Shown here: positions 23,243 through 33,249 of the stretch, piece by piece
Position numbering within the stretch: position 1 is the stretch's first letter
How the letters are laid out: each line of letters starts with the position of its first letter
NCBI GenBank assembly: GCA_016188575.1
Contig: JACPHN010000088.1
Span: 1-51,980 of the forward strand
Source: Candidatus Schekmanbacteria bacterium
Lineage (GTDB): Bacteria > CSSED10-310 > JACPHN01
Direction of reading: 5' to 3'
Length of the DNA stretch: 51,980 bases
Program-made: the position numbers and the translations under genes
Notes under the pieces: generated by a model
The model's database searches: none
The model's input: only the letters and a program-made list of their open reading frames with translations
Told to the model about the DNA's origin: nothing

Positions 23243-25243
23243 ATGACCTCATCGCACCGCGAACGGCTCGCGAGCCCAGCACGGCTGCCCATCTTTGCGC
23301 CCGTCACCGCGCTCTCGTTCGCCGCATACGCGCGCACGGTCGCACCCGGCGTGTGCGGGACCGACACCGGTGAGCTGATTCTCGCCGCCTGGACGGGGGG
23401 CGTTGCGCACCCCCCGGGCTTTCCGCTCTACGTCCTCAGCGGCTGGCTCGTGAGCCATGGGCTGCCGCTCGGTAGCGTGGCGCTGCGGCTTAATCTTTTT
23501 TCCGCGGCCTGCATGGCGGCCGGCGCCGGTCTGCTGGCGCGTCTGATCCGCGCCACGCTGGCGACGGGCGACGCCGCGGATGCCTCCGAGCTTTCGCCGC
23601 AGGCGCTCGATCTCGTCGCGATCGGCGCGGGTCTGGCATTTTCCTTCTCACTGGTCCCCTGGAGCTGGGCGACTGTCTCGGAGGTCTACGCGCTTAACGT
23701 CGTCCTGATGTCCGCCATGCTCCTGTGCGGTTTCCGTGCACCGGCGGCGGCGCCGGCGGGCGATCGCCACGCCGTTGCCGTCGCTGTGCTGTGCGGGGCC
23801 GGGGTGGCGAACCATCTCTTGCTCACGCTCGTGGTCGGGGGTGCGATTGGCCTGTGGTGGCTGCTGAGTTGGAGGCGCCTCGCCGGCCGGCCGTGGCGGG
23901 AGATCGGCCTCCGTCTTGCGAGGCTTGGCGCCGTTGCGACCTTTACCGCGGCGATCCTGTACGGTGCGCTGCCGTTGCTAGCGCGCAGTGGGTCCCCGGT
24001 GAACTGGGGGAATCCGATAACGCTGGAGAGGTTGTGGTGGCACATCAGCGGCAAGCAGTATCAGGTCTATCTGCTGGCGGACGGCTGGGGTGGCCTGCGG
24101 AGCGCGTTTGCCTACGCGGCGTCGCTGCTGCCGCGAGCGCTGCCGATCCCGGGTGTGCTGCTGGCCGTCTGCGGCATCCACTGGCGCCTTCGCCGCGGCG
24201 GTGCCGCTGGCAGGGCCCAGCTCGCAGCGTTTGCCGCCATGGCCGCGGTCGATTTCCTGCTCGCGATGTTGTATGAAATTCAGTTCGATCGGAGCGCCTA
24301 CTACCTTCCTCTGGTGAGCTTCGCGGCGATCTGTTACGCCTGGGGCATCACCTGGGTTGTCGGCGGGGCGGCGCGCCTGGGCAGACATGGTCGTATTCTG
24401 GCGCTCCTGCTTGCCGCCGTCGTCGTGCCTGCCATGCTCGTCGTCACCGGCTGGCGCGGCAACGACCGGTCGGCCTATCGTGTCCACGAGATGTTCGCCC
24501 GCGACGCCCTTGCCGTCCTGCCCGAGGGCGGGCTGCTGCTGACGGGAGAATGGGAGCTCTACTCGCCGCTGTTGTACTTGCAGCGCGTGGAAGGCCTACG
24601 GCCGGACGCGACGGTCATCGATATTCTGTTGTGGCAAAATCGGCCCTGGTACCTCGACCAGCAACGTGCCGCGCACCCCGCGCTCCTCACTGGCGCCGAA
24701 CGTGAAGCGGACCGCTTTCTCGAGACCTTGCGGGCGTTCGAACGGGGGGAGGTGTCCCCCGGCGATCGCACCATCGCGCACCGGTATTCGCGCCTTTGGC
24801 GGGCGATGCTTGGCGACCTCAGGCGCCGGTCGGTGCCCGTGCGCGTCACGGGAGATGTGCTCGGCCACCTGGCTTCATTTGGCGTCGATGCACAGCGCGA
24901 GGCGGCGCCGGTCGGAGTACTGATTGACCCCTGGCCCGCGCCGTCGGCGAATCGCGCGGCCGAGCTCCTCCGCGTTCGCGAAGTGGCATGGTCAGCGCCG
25001 CTTGCGCGGCCGTGGCCGGACGACGATCCCGTCGAGCATGTTCGCGCTCACTACGCGCGGATGGCGGTAGCCAACGCCCTTTACGCGAACGGCCTGCGCC
25101 ACGCCGCGGCGCCGCCGGGATCATCGCGGCCCGCCGAGCTCGAGGCGGCGGCCCGGGCATTCGCGCGCGACGCGCTCGCGCTCGCCCCCGAAACGGCCTG
25201 GCCTCCGGCACTGCAGCCGCTTTTGGCGCCCCCAGGCCGTTGA
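23243..25243 (+). CDS. DUF2723-family membrane protein (GT-C glycosyltransferase-like)
   Basis: A 666-residue polytopic membrane protein. The N-terminal DUF2723 block is clear: SFAAYARTVAPGVCGTDTGE, then HPPGFPLYVLSGWLVSHGLP and RLNLFSAACMAAGAGLLA. Acidic residues in the first periplasmic loop (DTGELILAA) match the catalytic position of GT-C enzymes such as protein O-mannosyltransferases. About ten helices follow to about residue 400, then a soluble C-terminal domain of about 260 residues (FARDALAVLPEGGLLLTGEWEL onward). Such proteins use polyprenyl-phosphate sugars on the periplasmic face to modify proteins or glycans. The last segment, rich in Ala and Arg, looks like a TPR-type helical tail. 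It stands alone in its orientation. The ATG at 23243 has no strong ribosome site. Confidence 0.8.
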   Translation: MTSSHRERLASPARLPIFAPVTALSFAAYARTVAPGVCGTDTGELILAAWTGGVAHPPGFPLYVLSGWLVSHGLPLGSVALRLNLFSAACMAAGAGLLARLIRATLATGDAADASELSPQALDLVAIGAGLAFSFSLVPWSWATVSEVYALNVVLMSAMLLCGFRAPAAAPAGDRHAVAVAVLCGAGVANHLLLTLVVGGAIGLWWLLSWRRLAGRPWREIGLRLARLGAVATFTAAILYGALPLLARSGSPVNWGNPITLERLWWHISGKQYQVYLLADGWGGLRSAFAYAASLLPRALPIPGVLLAVCGIHWRLRRGGAAGRAQLAAFAAMAAVDFLLAMLYEIQFDRSAYYLPLVSFAAICYAWGITWVVGGAARLGRHGRILALLLAAVVVPAMLVVTGWRGNDRSAYRVHEMFARDALAVLPEGGLLLTGEWELYSPLLYLQRVEGLRPDATVIDILLWQNRPWYLDQQRAAHPALLTGAEREADRFLETLRAFERGEVSPGDRTIAHRYSRLWRAMLGDLRRRSVPVRVTGDVLGHLASFGVDAQREAAPVGVLIDPWPAPSANRAAELLRVREVAWSAPLARPWPDDDPVEHVRAHYARMAVANALYANGLRHAAAPPGSSRPAELEAAARAFARDALALAPETAWPPALQPLLAPPGR

Positions 25244-25316
25244 AGATCGGTGAGCGCAGTCATATAGTTTTGAGCCCGCAGGCGTAGCCCTCTCAGCCAG
25301 GACGGAGTACAGCACC

Positions 25317-27380
25317 GTGAACGACGATACCGCGCAGCGGCTCGCCCGGCTTCGCAACATCGGCATCATGGCCCACATCGACGCGGGCAAAACCACCGTA
25401 ACCGAACGGATCCTCTACTACACGGGCCGCATCCACTGCATGGGCGAGGTCGACGACGGCTCGGCGACCATGGACTGGATGAAAGAGGAGCAGGAGCGCG
25501 GCATTACAATCACGCTCGCCGCGACCTCCTGCCCGTGGCATGATCACGTCATCAACCTCATCGACACCCCGGGGCACGTCGACTTCACCGCCGAAGTGGA
25601 ACGGAGTCTACGGGTTCTCGACGGCGCGGTTGCCGTCTTTTGCGGCGTGGAAGGCGTCGAACCCCAATCGGAAGCGGTCTGGCATCAGGCCGATCGCTAC
25701 GGCGTGCCGCGCCTGGCCTTTGTCAACAAGATGGACCGGGTCGGTGCCGATTTTGGCGAGGTCCTGGCGATGATCCACGACAAGCTCGGTCCCGCTGCCA
25801 TCCCAATTCAACTTCCGATCGGCCGGGAATCGGCCTTCCGCGGCATTGTGGACCTCGTCGAGATGCGCGCCTACTACTGGGACGCCGACAGCGACGGCTA
25901 CGAGTACACCAGTGGCGAGATTCCACCCGAGCTGTGCGACGATGCCCAGCTCGGCCACGACGCGCTCATCGAGCGCGCGGCGGAAGCGCACGAAGAGCTG
26001 CTCGATCGCTACGCGGAGACCGGCACACTTGGTACCGCCGAGCTGCGGCGAGGTCTTCATCTCAGCACGCTGCGCGGTGACGCCGTCCCGGTGCTGTGCG
26101 GCTCGGCTCTGCGCAACATGGCCGTGCAGCCGCTGCTCGACGCGATCGTTGCATATCTCCCCTCCCCCCTGGAGCTGCCGCCCATCGCCGGCATTCGCCC
26201 TTCGTCCGGAGAGCCGGTATCGATTCCGCGCAGCGACGGTAGCCACTTTTCGGCGCTCTGCTTCAAGGTGTCTGTCGACGCGGGGCGACCGCCGCTGCAA
26301 TACTTGCGCATATACTCCGGAAAGCTCGAAGTCGGCACCACGATTCTGAACAGCACCCGCGGCATTCGCTTGCGGGCCAACCACATTTACCACATGCACG
26401 CCGCGCGCCGGGAGCGCGTCGAGGTAGCGGCCGCCGGCGACATCTGCGCGGTTGTCGGCCTCAAGGATACCGTTACCGGGGATACGCTTTGCTCACCTGG
26501 CTATCCTGTCTTGCTGGAGGTCATGCGCTTTCCCGATCCGGTAATCAGCGTTGCCATCGAGCCGCGGCGCGTCGCCGACGACGCCAAGCTCCAGGAGGCG
26601 CTCCAGGCACTCGCCCTGGAAGACCCCACGCTGGGCATCCGCGTCAACGAGGAAACCGGCCAGACGCTGCTCGCCGGGATGGGTGAGCTCCATCTGGAAG
26701 TGGTCGTCCACCGGATCTTGGAGGAATACAACGTCGACGCCAAGGTCGGCCGCCCACAGGTGTCGTATCGGGAGAGCGTGCTGCACGTGGGTGAGGGCGA
26801 GGGGCGTGTCGAGAAGGTAATCGGCGGCAAGTCCGTGTTTGGGCACTGCTCATTGCGAGCACGTCCGACCGCGCGCGGCGGCGGGGTGCGCGTGCTCCCA
26901 TACGCCGACCCGGAAACGCCACCCGAGCTCATCCGCGCCGCCGTCGAGGTCCTGTCCAGCTCGCTCGACAGCGGACCGCTGATGGGATATCCGCTCGTGG
27001 ACCTCGAGCTGCAGATTCTCGCCATCGAGTATTCGCGCGAACGCTCGACGGAGCTCGCCCATCGCATGGCGGCGAGCACCGCGCTCCGCCAAGCGCTCCA
27101 GCCCGCCGAGTCGGTGCTTCTCGAACCGGTCATGGCCGTCGACATCGTCACCCCCGCAGACTTTCTGGGCGATGTCATCGGTAATCTGAATCAGCGGCGC
27201 GGCCGCATCGAGGGCATCACCGAGCGCCGTCGCGCCCAGGTCATTCACGCCGCGGTGCCACTGCGCGAAATGTTCGGCTACGCCACCCAGTTGCGGTCTC
27301 TTTCACAGGGGAGAGCGACACACAGCATGCAGCTCTCGCACTACGCTCCCGTCGAACCGGATGCCGCCAGCGCGGGTTGA
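25317..27380 (+). CDS. fusA: Elongation factor G (stand-alone paralogue)
   Basis: A 687-residue translational GTPase with all EF-G motifs: AHIDAGKTT (G1), [12 protein letters not shown] (G2/switch I), DTPGHVDF (G3), [10 protein letters not shown] (G4) and [18 protein letters not shown] (G5), then domains II-V, with the domain IV region [18 protein letters not shown] and the end [17 protein letters not shown]. Length is normal. It catalyses ribosome translocation. It is not beside rpsL, rpsG or tuf, so it is probably a second, EF-G2-like copy rather than the str-operon gene. The GTG at 25317 has GGAG about ten bases upstream. A receiver gene starts 40 bases after its stop. Confidence 0.93.
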   Translation: MNDDTAQRLARLRNIGIMAHIDAGKTTVTERILYYTGRIHCMGEVDDGSATMDWMKEEQERGITITLAATSCPWHDHVINLIDTPGHVDFTAEVERSLRVLDGAVAVFCGVEGVEPQSEAVWHQADRYGVPRLAFVNKMDRVGADFGEVLAMIHDKLGPAAIPIQLPIGRESAFRGIVDLVEMRAYYWDADSDGYEYTSGEIPPELCDDAQLGHDALIERAAEAHEELLDRYAETGTLGTAELRRGLHLSTLRGDAVPVLCGSALRNMAVQPLLDAIVAYLPSPLELPPIAGIRPSSGEPVSIPRSDGSHFSALCFKVSVDAGRPPLQYLRIYSGKLEVGTTILNSTRGIRLRANHIYHMHAARRERVEVAAAGDICAVVGLKDTVTGDTLCSPGYPVLLEVMRFPDPVISVAIEPRRVADDAKLQEALQALALEDPTLGIRVNEETGQTLLAGMGELHLEVVVHRILEEYNVDAKVGRPQVSYRESVLHVGEGEGRVEKVIGGKSVFGHCSLRARPTARGGGVRVLPYADPETPPELIRAAVEVLSSSLDSGPLMGYPLVDLELQILAIEYSRERSTELAHRMAASTALRQALQPAESVLLEPVMAVDIVTPADFLGDVIGNLNQRRGRIEGITERRRAQVIHAAVPLREMFGYATQLRSLSQGRATHSMQLSHYAPVEPDAASAG

Positions 27381-27420
27381 GCGCTTTACATCCGCCAGCA
27401 TTCAGACTACGCTATCGGCC

Positions 27421-27873
27421 ATGCAAGACGACAGCGATATGGGGCACGCCGAGACGCAGGAGATGAAGACGGGCGACAGCCCTGTCCGCGTTCTCGTCAT
27501 CGACGACGAGGCGCGGATTACCCGCATGCTCCAAGTGGTACTCGAGCGTCAGGGGTATCAGGTGGTGGTCGCCAACAACGGCCTCGATGGCGTTCGCATG
27601 GCCAAGCGGGAGGCGCCGAATCTCATTCTCCTGGACTTGATGATGCCGCAGCTCGACGGGTACGACGTCGCCGACGTCCTGCGCTCCGGCCAGGCCACGG
27701 CGCGCATCCCGATCATCGTGTTGTCCGCCAAGAGCGCCGCCCAAGACGCCGGCAAGAGCTATCGGCGCGGCGTGAACTACTTCATGCAGAAGCCGTTCCG
27801 CCTCAAGCGCTTTCTCGAAGTCGTCGAAGAGCTCCTCGCCAACCCCAGCGCTTGCCTCAAGGATGCCGAATAG
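27421..27873 (+). CDS. Single-domain response regulator
   Basis: A 150-residue receiver with a 20-residue acidic leader. Pocket VLVIDDEARITR, phospho-aspartate in LILLDLMMPQLDGYDV, serine/threonine site in IIVLSAKS and lysine in YFMQKPFRLKRF are all present; there is no output domain. It lies 40 bases after the EF-G gene and may be co-transcribed with it. Its 3' end overlaps the convergent engB gene by 17 bases (27857-27873), so the two transcripts would be antisense to each other at their ends. Later starts (ATG 27439) are possible. Confidence 0.85.
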   Translation: MQDDSDMGHAETQEMKTGDSPVRVLVIDDEARITRMLQVVLERQGYQVVVANNGLDGVRMAKREAPNLILLDLMMPQLDGYDVADVLRSGQATARIPIIVLSAKSAAQDAGKSYRRGVNYFMQKPFRLKRFLEVVEELLANPSACLKDAE

Positions 27874-28552
27874 CCGGTAGCGGCGGCCGCGCCACGTGCT
27901 CCCAGATTGCGTGCAGGAGCTCATTGCGGCCCTGGCGAGTCTTGGCGGAAAACAGGACCGGCGCGGGAAAGCCCGCGAGGTCCGGGTCCGCGTGCACAGC
28001 CTTGAGCGATTCCACGGCCGCCGTGGACGATAGCTTGTCCGCCTTGGTGAGCACCGGTTGAATGGGAACACCCGTGGGCCGAATCCACGCGAGGAGCTCG
28101 CGGTCGCTGGCCGTAAGCGGGTGGCGCACATCCATGATGAAAACGACGAGGCCGAGATCAGTGCCTTCCTGAAAATACGCCTCGACCATGCGTCCCCACT
28201 GCTCCTTGACGGCGACCGGGACGTTCGCGAATCCGTATCCAGGCAGGTCCACCACGTGAAACGCTCTGGAGGCTGCGGAAGCGAGCTTGACGCGCACGAA
28301 ACCGAGCGTTCGCGTCTTGCCCGGCGTGGAGCTCGTAGGAAAGAGCTTCCACCGCATCAGGAGTGCGCCGAGCAGCGAGGATTTACCGACGTTCGACCGC
28401 CCGACAAAGGCGACTTCGGTCAGACCCCCGGCGGGTTTCTGCCGGTGGTCGCTCACTTTGGTGAGCTCGGATACCTCACAGATCTTCACGCTTTCACGCG
28501 CCCGTCTGCCTGTTGCCGCCGCGCGGCCCCGCCGGGGAACCGGAGAAGACAC
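27857..28552 (-). CDS. engB: Ribosome-biogenesis GTPase EngB (YihA/YsxC)
   Basis: A 231-residue GTPase with EngB-specific motifs: VAFVGRSNVGKSSLLGAL (G1), SSTPGKTRTLGF (G2), VDLPGYGFANVP (G3, with the family PGYG), LTKADKLS (G4) and VLFSAKTRQG (G5). It acts late in 50S subunit assembly and is usually essential. The GTG at 28552 gives an N-terminal extension of about 20 residues; a GTG at 28489 (VKICEVSEL) is equally plausible. It follows clpP by 40 bases in the tig-clpP-engB order, in the place where clpX or lon would be more usual. Confidence 0.92.
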   Translation of the reverse strand: MSSPVPRRGRAAATGRRARESVKICEVSELTKVSDHRQKPAGGLTEVAFVGRSNVGKSSLLGALLMRWKLFPTSSTPGKTRTLGFVRVKLASAASRAFHVVDLPGYGFANVPVAVKEQWGRMVEAYFQEGTDLGLVVFIMDVRHPLTASDRELLAWIRPTGVPIQPVLTKADKLSSTAAVESLKAVHADPDLAGFPAPVLFSAKTRQGRNELLHAIWEHVARPPLPAIRHP

Positions 28553-28592
28553 CTGTAACGATGCGACTCCGAGTAGGCGGGCGACTCGGGGA

Positions 28593-29204
28593 CTAGTCCT
28601 TGCGCCCCGTAATCGTGCCGAGCTTGTTGACGGTGATCACCTCGTCGAGGATGCCGTAGTCGCGCGCCGCCGCGGGGCCCATGAAATAGTCGCGCTCGGT
28701 GTCCTGGCGAATGCGATCGAGATCCCTGCCGGAATGCTTCGCGAGAATTTCGTTGAGCTCTTCACGCATGCGAATAATTTCCCGCGCGTGAATCTCGACG
28801 TCCGTCGCCTGTCCCTGGAACCCACCAAGCGGTTGATGAATCATGATCCGGGAGTGGGGAAGAGCATACCGCTTTCCGGCGGTGCCGGCGCACAGCAACA
28901 GCGCCGCCATGCTGGCCGCCTGGCCGACGCAGATCGTACTGACGTCGGGCTTGATGTACTGCATGGTATCGTAGATGGCCAGGCCGGCGGTCACGATGCC
29001 GCCCGGGCTGTTGACGTACAGGTGCACGTCGCGTTCCGGGTCCTCGGCTTCCAAGAACAGGAGCTGCGCGATCACCACGTTGGCGACCATATCGTCGATG
29101 GGGGTGCCGATAAAAATAATGCCGTCCTTGAGCAGCCGCGAATAGATATCGTAGGCTCGTTCGCCTCGATTCGTCTGCTCGACGACCATTGGGATGAGAG
29201 GCAT
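28593..29204 (-). CDS. clpP: ATP-dependent Clp protease proteolytic subunit
   Basis: A 203-residue ClpP with catalytic triad S98 ([11 protein letters not shown]), H123 ([12 protein letters not shown]) and D172 ([10 protein letters not shown]). The opening [20 protein letters not shown] is the usual start with a short propeptide. It forms the tetradecameric peptidase chamber used by ClpX or ClpA. The ATG at 29204 has AGGAG upstream and lies 11 bases after the trigger-factor stop, so tig and clpP are an operon. No clpX follows; engB does. Confidence 0.96.
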   Translation of the reverse strand: MPLIPMVVEQTNRGERAYDIYSRLLKDGIIFIGTPIDDMVANVVIAQLLFLEAEDPERDVHLYVNSPGGIVTAGLAIYDTMQYIKPDVSTICVGQAASMAALLLCAGTAGKRYALPHSRIMIHQPLGGFQGQATDVEIHAREIIRMREELNEILAKHSGRDLDRIRQDTERDYFMGPAAARDYGILDEVITVNKLGTITGRKD

Positions 29205-29215
29205 GACGTGATCTC

Positions 29216-30622
29216 CTAGGCGAAGACTGCGTAATCGACGATGAGGCCGAGCGTCTTCAAGTGGCGGATTCGCCGCTCCAGGCTCTGTCGCTGAGCCTTG
29301 TCCGAGGCGTCGACGACGTCCGCCGCCGTAGGCCCATGGGCGTGGTGCGCGGCTCGTTCTTCCTCGGGGACCGGCTGGTGCGCAAGAGAATCGACCTCTT
29401 CGTCCGTCGCCGTGATCCCCTCGACCCGGGCGATCAGATCGAGCAGGATGGCGCGGCGCAGAGAGTCCTCGGCGTACTTTCGCGTTTCCGCCGGGACCTT
29501 GGCCGGGTCGACGGGGAGCGCGTCCGGATTGACGCCAAAATATGAACCAAAGAGCTCGGCCAGTTGCCGCCGGACCAGCTCGGGAGGCACGTCGATGGGA
29601 TTGGCGGCGACAATCAGCGCCGCGGCTTGTTCGAAGGTGGCCTCGCGGCTCTCCTCGGCGAAGCGCCTCGCGAGGCGCTCACGGATGGCTGCGGTGAGCT
29701 CCTGCAGGGTGTCGTAATCGCCGGCCGTTGCTGCGAGCTCATCGTCGATCGCCGGAGCTTCCGGCGCCTTGGCCTCCTTGATGGTCACGACGAACTGCAC
29801 GGTGCCACTCGTGGGCCACAAAGAGGAGCGCTGCGGCTCCTCAGGAAGCGCCAGAAACCCGGCCGTTTGGCCCGGCAACATGCCGGTGAGTCGGTTCTTG
29901 AAATCGATGTGCTGCAACAGCGCATCCACGCCGACCCGGTAGGGCACGTCTTTTCCCGAAAGCCCAGCGATCGCCGGTCCCATGGGAGTTGTAGGTATGG
30001 GGGCCAGACTGGGGTCGACCGCGGCGACGTGGTAGGCATCGATGTCGAGCACCACCAGGTCTTTTTCCTGAACCTCGCGATCCGTAAACGGGGAGAACGA
30101 CGTGTACCGCTCCTGCAACTCCTTGAGCTCGGCGGCGACGTCATCATCGGTTAAAGGCCGCTCTTTTCGAGTCAGCGAAAGCCCCTTGTAGCCGCTCGGC
30201 GTGAGCCGGGGGACGGTCTGCAGAGTTACTTCCAGGCGCATCGGGCCGGTTTCGGAATAGGACGCGAGCTCGAGAGCATCCATCGCCACGGACTCGAGGT
30301 TCAGCTTGTCTATCGCCGGGACGACCTCGCTTGCGAGCAACAGCTCTGTGACGCGGCCCTTGACGTAGTCGGCATAGCGCTTCGTAAGCACCTGGCGGGG
30401 CGTTTTTCCGGGTCTGAAGCCCGGCACGTGAGCTTGCTTTCGGAGGGTTTGATACTGCTCTTCCACCGCTGCGGCGACGCGCTCACCGCTGATGTCGACA
30501 GCGATGCGCGTGTAGCACGATCCCGGATGGGCGGCCGGAAGAACAGTGAGGGCGACTGCGGTGGGAGCGTCGCTCCCGGAGGCGATATCGGGGGTCGCGT
30601 GCGGGGTTTCAACGGCAGGCAT
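29216..30622 (-). CDS. tig: Trigger factor
   Basis: A 468-residue ribosome-associated chaperone. The ribosome-binding domain carries the signature [12 protein letters not shown] (canonical GFRxGKxP) near residues 79-90. The middle FKBP-like PPIase domain (from [12 protein letters not shown] to FVVTIKEAK) is present but enlarged by an insertion around [20 protein letters not shown]. The C-terminal helical arms run from about 300 to the end. It binds nascent chains at the ribosome exit. It is first of the tig-clpP-engB group, just after two tRNA genes. The long Ala/Pro/Thr-rich N-terminal leader (about 35 residues) before the domain may mean that a later start is used. Confidence 0.93.
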   Translation of the reverse strand: MPAVETPHATPDIASGSDAPTAVALTVLPAAHPGSCYTRIAVDISGERVAAAVEEQYQTLRKQAHVPGFRPGKTPRQVLTKRYADYVKGRVTELLLASEVVPAIDKLNLESVAMDALELASYSETGPMRLEVTLQTVPRLTPSGYKGLSLTRKERPLTDDDVAAELKELQERYTSFSPFTDREVQEKDLVVLDIDAYHVAAVDPSLAPIPTTPMGPAIAGLSGKDVPYRVGVDALLQHIDFKNRLTGMLPGQTAGFLALPEEPQRSSLWPTSGTVQFVVTIKEAKAPEAPAIDDELAATAGDYDTLQELTAAIRERLARRFAEESREATFEQAAALIVAANPIDVPPELVRRQLAELFGSYFGVNPDALPVDPAKVPAETRKYAEDSLRRAILLDLIARVEGITATDEEVDSLAHQPVPEEERAAHHAHGPTAADVVDASDKAQRQSLERRIRHLKTLGLIVDYAVFA

Positions 30623-30708
30623 AGCTCATCACGGAAGGAGAGGGTGGGACCACGGATCGAGCCGCCCGCCGTGCGGGTGGGCGCAATCCGGACTGCTGCA
30701 TAAACAAG

Positions 30709-30790
30709 TGCGAGGAGGGAGACTCGAACTCCCACGGGCATGCCCACCAGATCCTAAGTCTGACGCGTCTGCCATTTCCGCCATCCTCGC
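30709..30790 (-). tRNA. tRNA-Leu (anticodon UAG)
   Basis: On the minus strand the acceptor stem GCGAGGA/TCCTCGC closes the molecule, with TTCGAGTC in the T arm, a long variable arm (class II) and an anticodon loop CTTAGGA giving UAG. Length is 82 bases; the CCA end is not encoded. Confidence 0.92.
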
Positions 30791-30850
30791 GTGGCGCCGG
30801 GCGTCCGTTCCAGCCGGTCGTCGCGGCACAGGTCGTCAGCCACGACCGAG

Positions 30851-30923
30851 CGCGCCCGGAGAGATTTGAACCCCCGACACTCGGATCCGAAGTCCGATGC
30901 TCTGTCCACTGAGCTACGGGCGC
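30851..30923 (-). tRNA. tRNA-Arg (anticodon UCG)
   Basis: On the minus strand the acceptor stem GCGCCCG/CGGGCGC is perfect, with D-arm AGCTCAGTGGACAGAGC, anticodon loop CTTCGGA (UCG) and T-loop GGTTCAAATC. Length is 73 bases including the discriminator G; CCA is not encoded. It is transcribed ahead of tRNA-Leu. Confidence 0.93.
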
Positions 30924-30938
30924 AGAAAACTGGGGCCA

Positions 30939-30967
30939 AGCTTAGCTCCCTCGGTTTCCAAAGTCAA
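30939..30967 (-). promoter_or_regulatory. Sigma70-like promoter of the tRNA-Arg/tRNA-Leu unit
   Basis: On the minus strand TTGACT and TAAGCT are separated by exactly 17 bases. The expected start near 30932 is nine bases before the mature 5' end of tRNA-Arg. The -35 box abuts the stop of the aconitase-family gene. Confidence 0.6.
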
Positions 30968-32959
30968 CTACAGAGTCGAGCTGTCACTCTGCAGCCGCGC
31001 GAAGACTCCGGCGCCCGCCGTGCGGATTGCCGCCACGAGCCCGCCATGGCGTTGGAGCTCCGCGACGATCGCCGGGCAGGCTTCGCCCTGATAGCGCCGT
31101 CCGGAGGCGGCGACCGTCACCGTGTTGGTGGCCCCGTCGATCGTAAGCCACGCACCGTCCTGAATCTCTTCATAGAAGCGCGCCTCACGCAATACGACGA
31201 AAGGCAGCGCGTCGTTGACCAGATTGCGCTTGTGGATGTAGGCGAAGCTCTTGGCGATGATTGCCTTCACTCCTGCGCCGAGCAGTGCCCACGCCGCTTG
31301 CTCGCGGGAGCTGCCGGTCCCCCAGCCCTCACCAGCGACCAGAATAGACTCGTCATCGTCGCGCACGCGCCGTGCGAAATCGGGGCGAATGTGATGAAAG
31401 CATTTCGTCCCGAGCTCCTCAGGAGCGGTGAGGTGGCAGAACTCCCCAGGGATAATCGCGTCGGTATCGACGTGGTCGCCGAAGAGCTGGGCCCGGCCGC
31501 GAATTTCGCGTGGCCGGTCGGGCGCGGCGGCAACGACGGGGGCGCCTGAGGCCGCCGCGGCCTTCGTAACCGGGGCTGGCGTGACCCGCGCCACCGGCCG
31601 CGATTCCACCCGCACGTCGCGCCGCAAGATCGCCGCATAGCGGTCGCGATCGATTCCGGCCAGCCGCCGCCGCGGGTCTCGGACCGTCATTTCGAGTGCG
31701 GACGCGGCGACGGTCACGGCTGACGATAGGTAGGCAAGCGAGCCCTTGCCCATGCGATTGTGGTAGTTGCGGTTTTGCGACGACAGCCAGACCTCGCCCT
31801 CGCCCGCACGTTCCGACGCGATACCCAGGCACATGGAGCACCCCGGCGGGCCGACGCGAAAACCGGCGCGCTCGTATGCTCCGAGCAAGCCGGCCGCCGC
31901 CAAGGTCCGCTCGATTTCGCGATCCCCCGGCACGACGAGGCGGCGCGCAGTGGTGACCGGCGTGGCTCCGCCGGCCAGCGCGGCCTCCAGGAGTAGGCCG
32001 GCCATGACGAGCTCCTCCTCCGTGGTCGTGCACGCCCCGATGAAGCACCCGTCCAAGGGCAAGCCGGCGAGCTCCTCGACGCGGGCCACGTTATCCGGCG
32101 AGAACGGTTTGGCGATCAGCGGACCGAGTGTCCGCAGGTCGATCGCGCGGCGCTCGGCGTACGGCGCATTGTCGTCGGCGCGCAAGAACAAGGCTTCTTC
32201 ACGGTTGTCCGGGCGAGTCGCAAGCCACGCGGCGACCACGTCGTCGGCCTCGAAGATCCCGTTTAGCCCCCCGAGCTCCGCGGTCATGTTCGCGATCGTG
32301 AACCTCGTGTCGACACTGAAGTGGCGCACACTGTCGCCGCGGTACTCGACGGAACGCTCCAGCGCCACGGTGTTGCGCCCGAGAGCAGCCAGTGTCGCGA
32401 GAATGATATCCTTCCCGGAAATGCCGAAGTCCGGCGCACCGTGGTACTCGATCGCGATCGCTTCAGGCACCTCGATCCAGGTCTCGCCGAGCACCATGGC
32501 CGCCGTGATGTCGGCGCCACCGAGGCCGATCGCGAACGCGCCCATGCCCCCGTGTGAGGAGGTGTGCGAATCGGCCCCGAGAACGACCTGGCCGGGCTGC
32601 ACCAAGTCCCGGTAAAATTTCGTATGCAGGATCGTTTCGTTGGCGTCGTAGAAATGGCGCAGACCGGCAGCCTTGGCGAAGCTCCGCGAGAGCTCGACGA
32701 GGCGGCGGGTGCGCTCGTCCGTCGCCAGCGTCACCGGATCCACGGTGTGATCCACGGCCAGATAGAAGCGCTCCGGGTGGTGCGGCCGCGGCCGTCCAAG
32801 CGCCTCATAAGTGCGGTTCATGCCGTTCCAGGCGAGCTCGGAGGCGAGCGTCCAGTCCACCGCGATCCGCAGGACGGTCCCGGGAGCCGCCGGTGTCTGG
32901 TGAGCGCCTTTGGCGTGATGAGCGAGAATTTTCTGCGTAAGCGTCATCGGGGTTGGCAT
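30968..32959 (-). CDS. Aconitase-family hydro-lyase, fused large and small subunits
   Basis: A 663-residue protein combining the LeuC-like and LeuD-like halves. The large part has GADSHTSSHGGMGAFAIGLG, and the [4Fe-4S] cysteine ligands in FIGACTTTEEEL and GPPGCSMCLG. The small-subunit swivel domain begins at GRAQLFGDHVDTDAIIPGEF and has GEGWGTGSSREQAAWAL and AKSFAYIHKRNLVN. The order and length fit the Aquifex-type putative aconitate hydratase group rather than AcnA or AcnB. It probably interconverts citrate and isocitrate, but homoaconitate or isopropylmalate substrates cannot be excluded. The ATG at 32959 follows GGGAGG by about ten bases; a second ATG lies at 32947. Confidence 0.85.
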   Translation of the reverse strand: MPTPMTLTQKILAHHAKGAHQTPAAPGTVLRIAVDWTLASELAWNGMNRTYEALGRPRPHHPERFYLAVDHTVDPVTLATDERTRRLVELSRSFAKAAGLRHFYDANETILHTKFYRDLVQPGQVVLGADSHTSSHGGMGAFAIGLGGADITAAMVLGETWIEVPEAIAIEYHGAPDFGISGKDIILATLAALGRNTVALERSVEYRGDSVRHFSVDTRFTIANMTAELGGLNGIFEADDVVAAWLATRPDNREEALFLRADDNAPYAERRAIDLRTLGPLIAKPFSPDNVARVEELAGLPLDGCFIGACTTTEEELVMAGLLLEAALAGGATPVTTARRLVVPGDREIERTLAAAGLLGAYERAGFRVGPPGCSMCLGIASERAGEGEVWLSSQNRNYHNRMGKGSLAYLSSAVTVAASALEMTVRDPRRRLAGIDRDRYAAILRRDVRVESRPVARVTPAPVTKAAAASGAPVVAAAPDRPREIRGRAQLFGDHVDTDAIIPGEFCHLTAPEELGTKCFHHIRPDFARRVRDDDESILVAGEGWGTGSSREQAAWALLGAGVKAIIAKSFAYIHKRNLVNDALPFVVLREARFYEEIQDGAWLTIDGATNTVTVAASGRRYQGEACPAIVAELQRHGGLVAAIRTAGAGVFARLQSDSSTL

Positions 32960-33123
32960 CGGTGGCGGACCTCCCTCGCTTCGAGGTGTAGGATGCTGGA
33001 GCCGGGCGCGATCTTTGTGCCCGCGAGTCCGCGCGTGGCCGCCGCAGGCCGACCCGGGCGGCGGTCCTGGCGCTCGGCTGTTCTTGTCGTCGTCGGGTGC
33101 GCTCAGAATTGTAGCCGCTGGTC

Positions 33124-33152
33124 TTGACGGAATGCAAATGAAGTGATATTGG
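33124..33152 (+). promoter_or_regulatory. Promoter of the thiolase operon
   Basis: TTGACG and TATTGG are separated by 17 bases, about 100 bases upstream of the thiolase start, in the 290-base divergent gap between the aconitase-family gene and the thiolase gene. Confidence 0.45.
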
Positions 33153-33249
33153 GGCGGCGCTCCCCGGGGAAAAAAGCGTCCGGGCCCGACCAGTGGCGCG
33201 ACTTCGCCGGGGACGTGGCAACGACACACGGTGCTCGAGGAGGCTCTCT

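Noticed and set aside
30663-30683. Possible terminator hairpin between tRNA-Leu and trigger factor
   Set aside because: CCCGC/GCGGG pairs over only five bases with bulges and no T-run; too weak to call.
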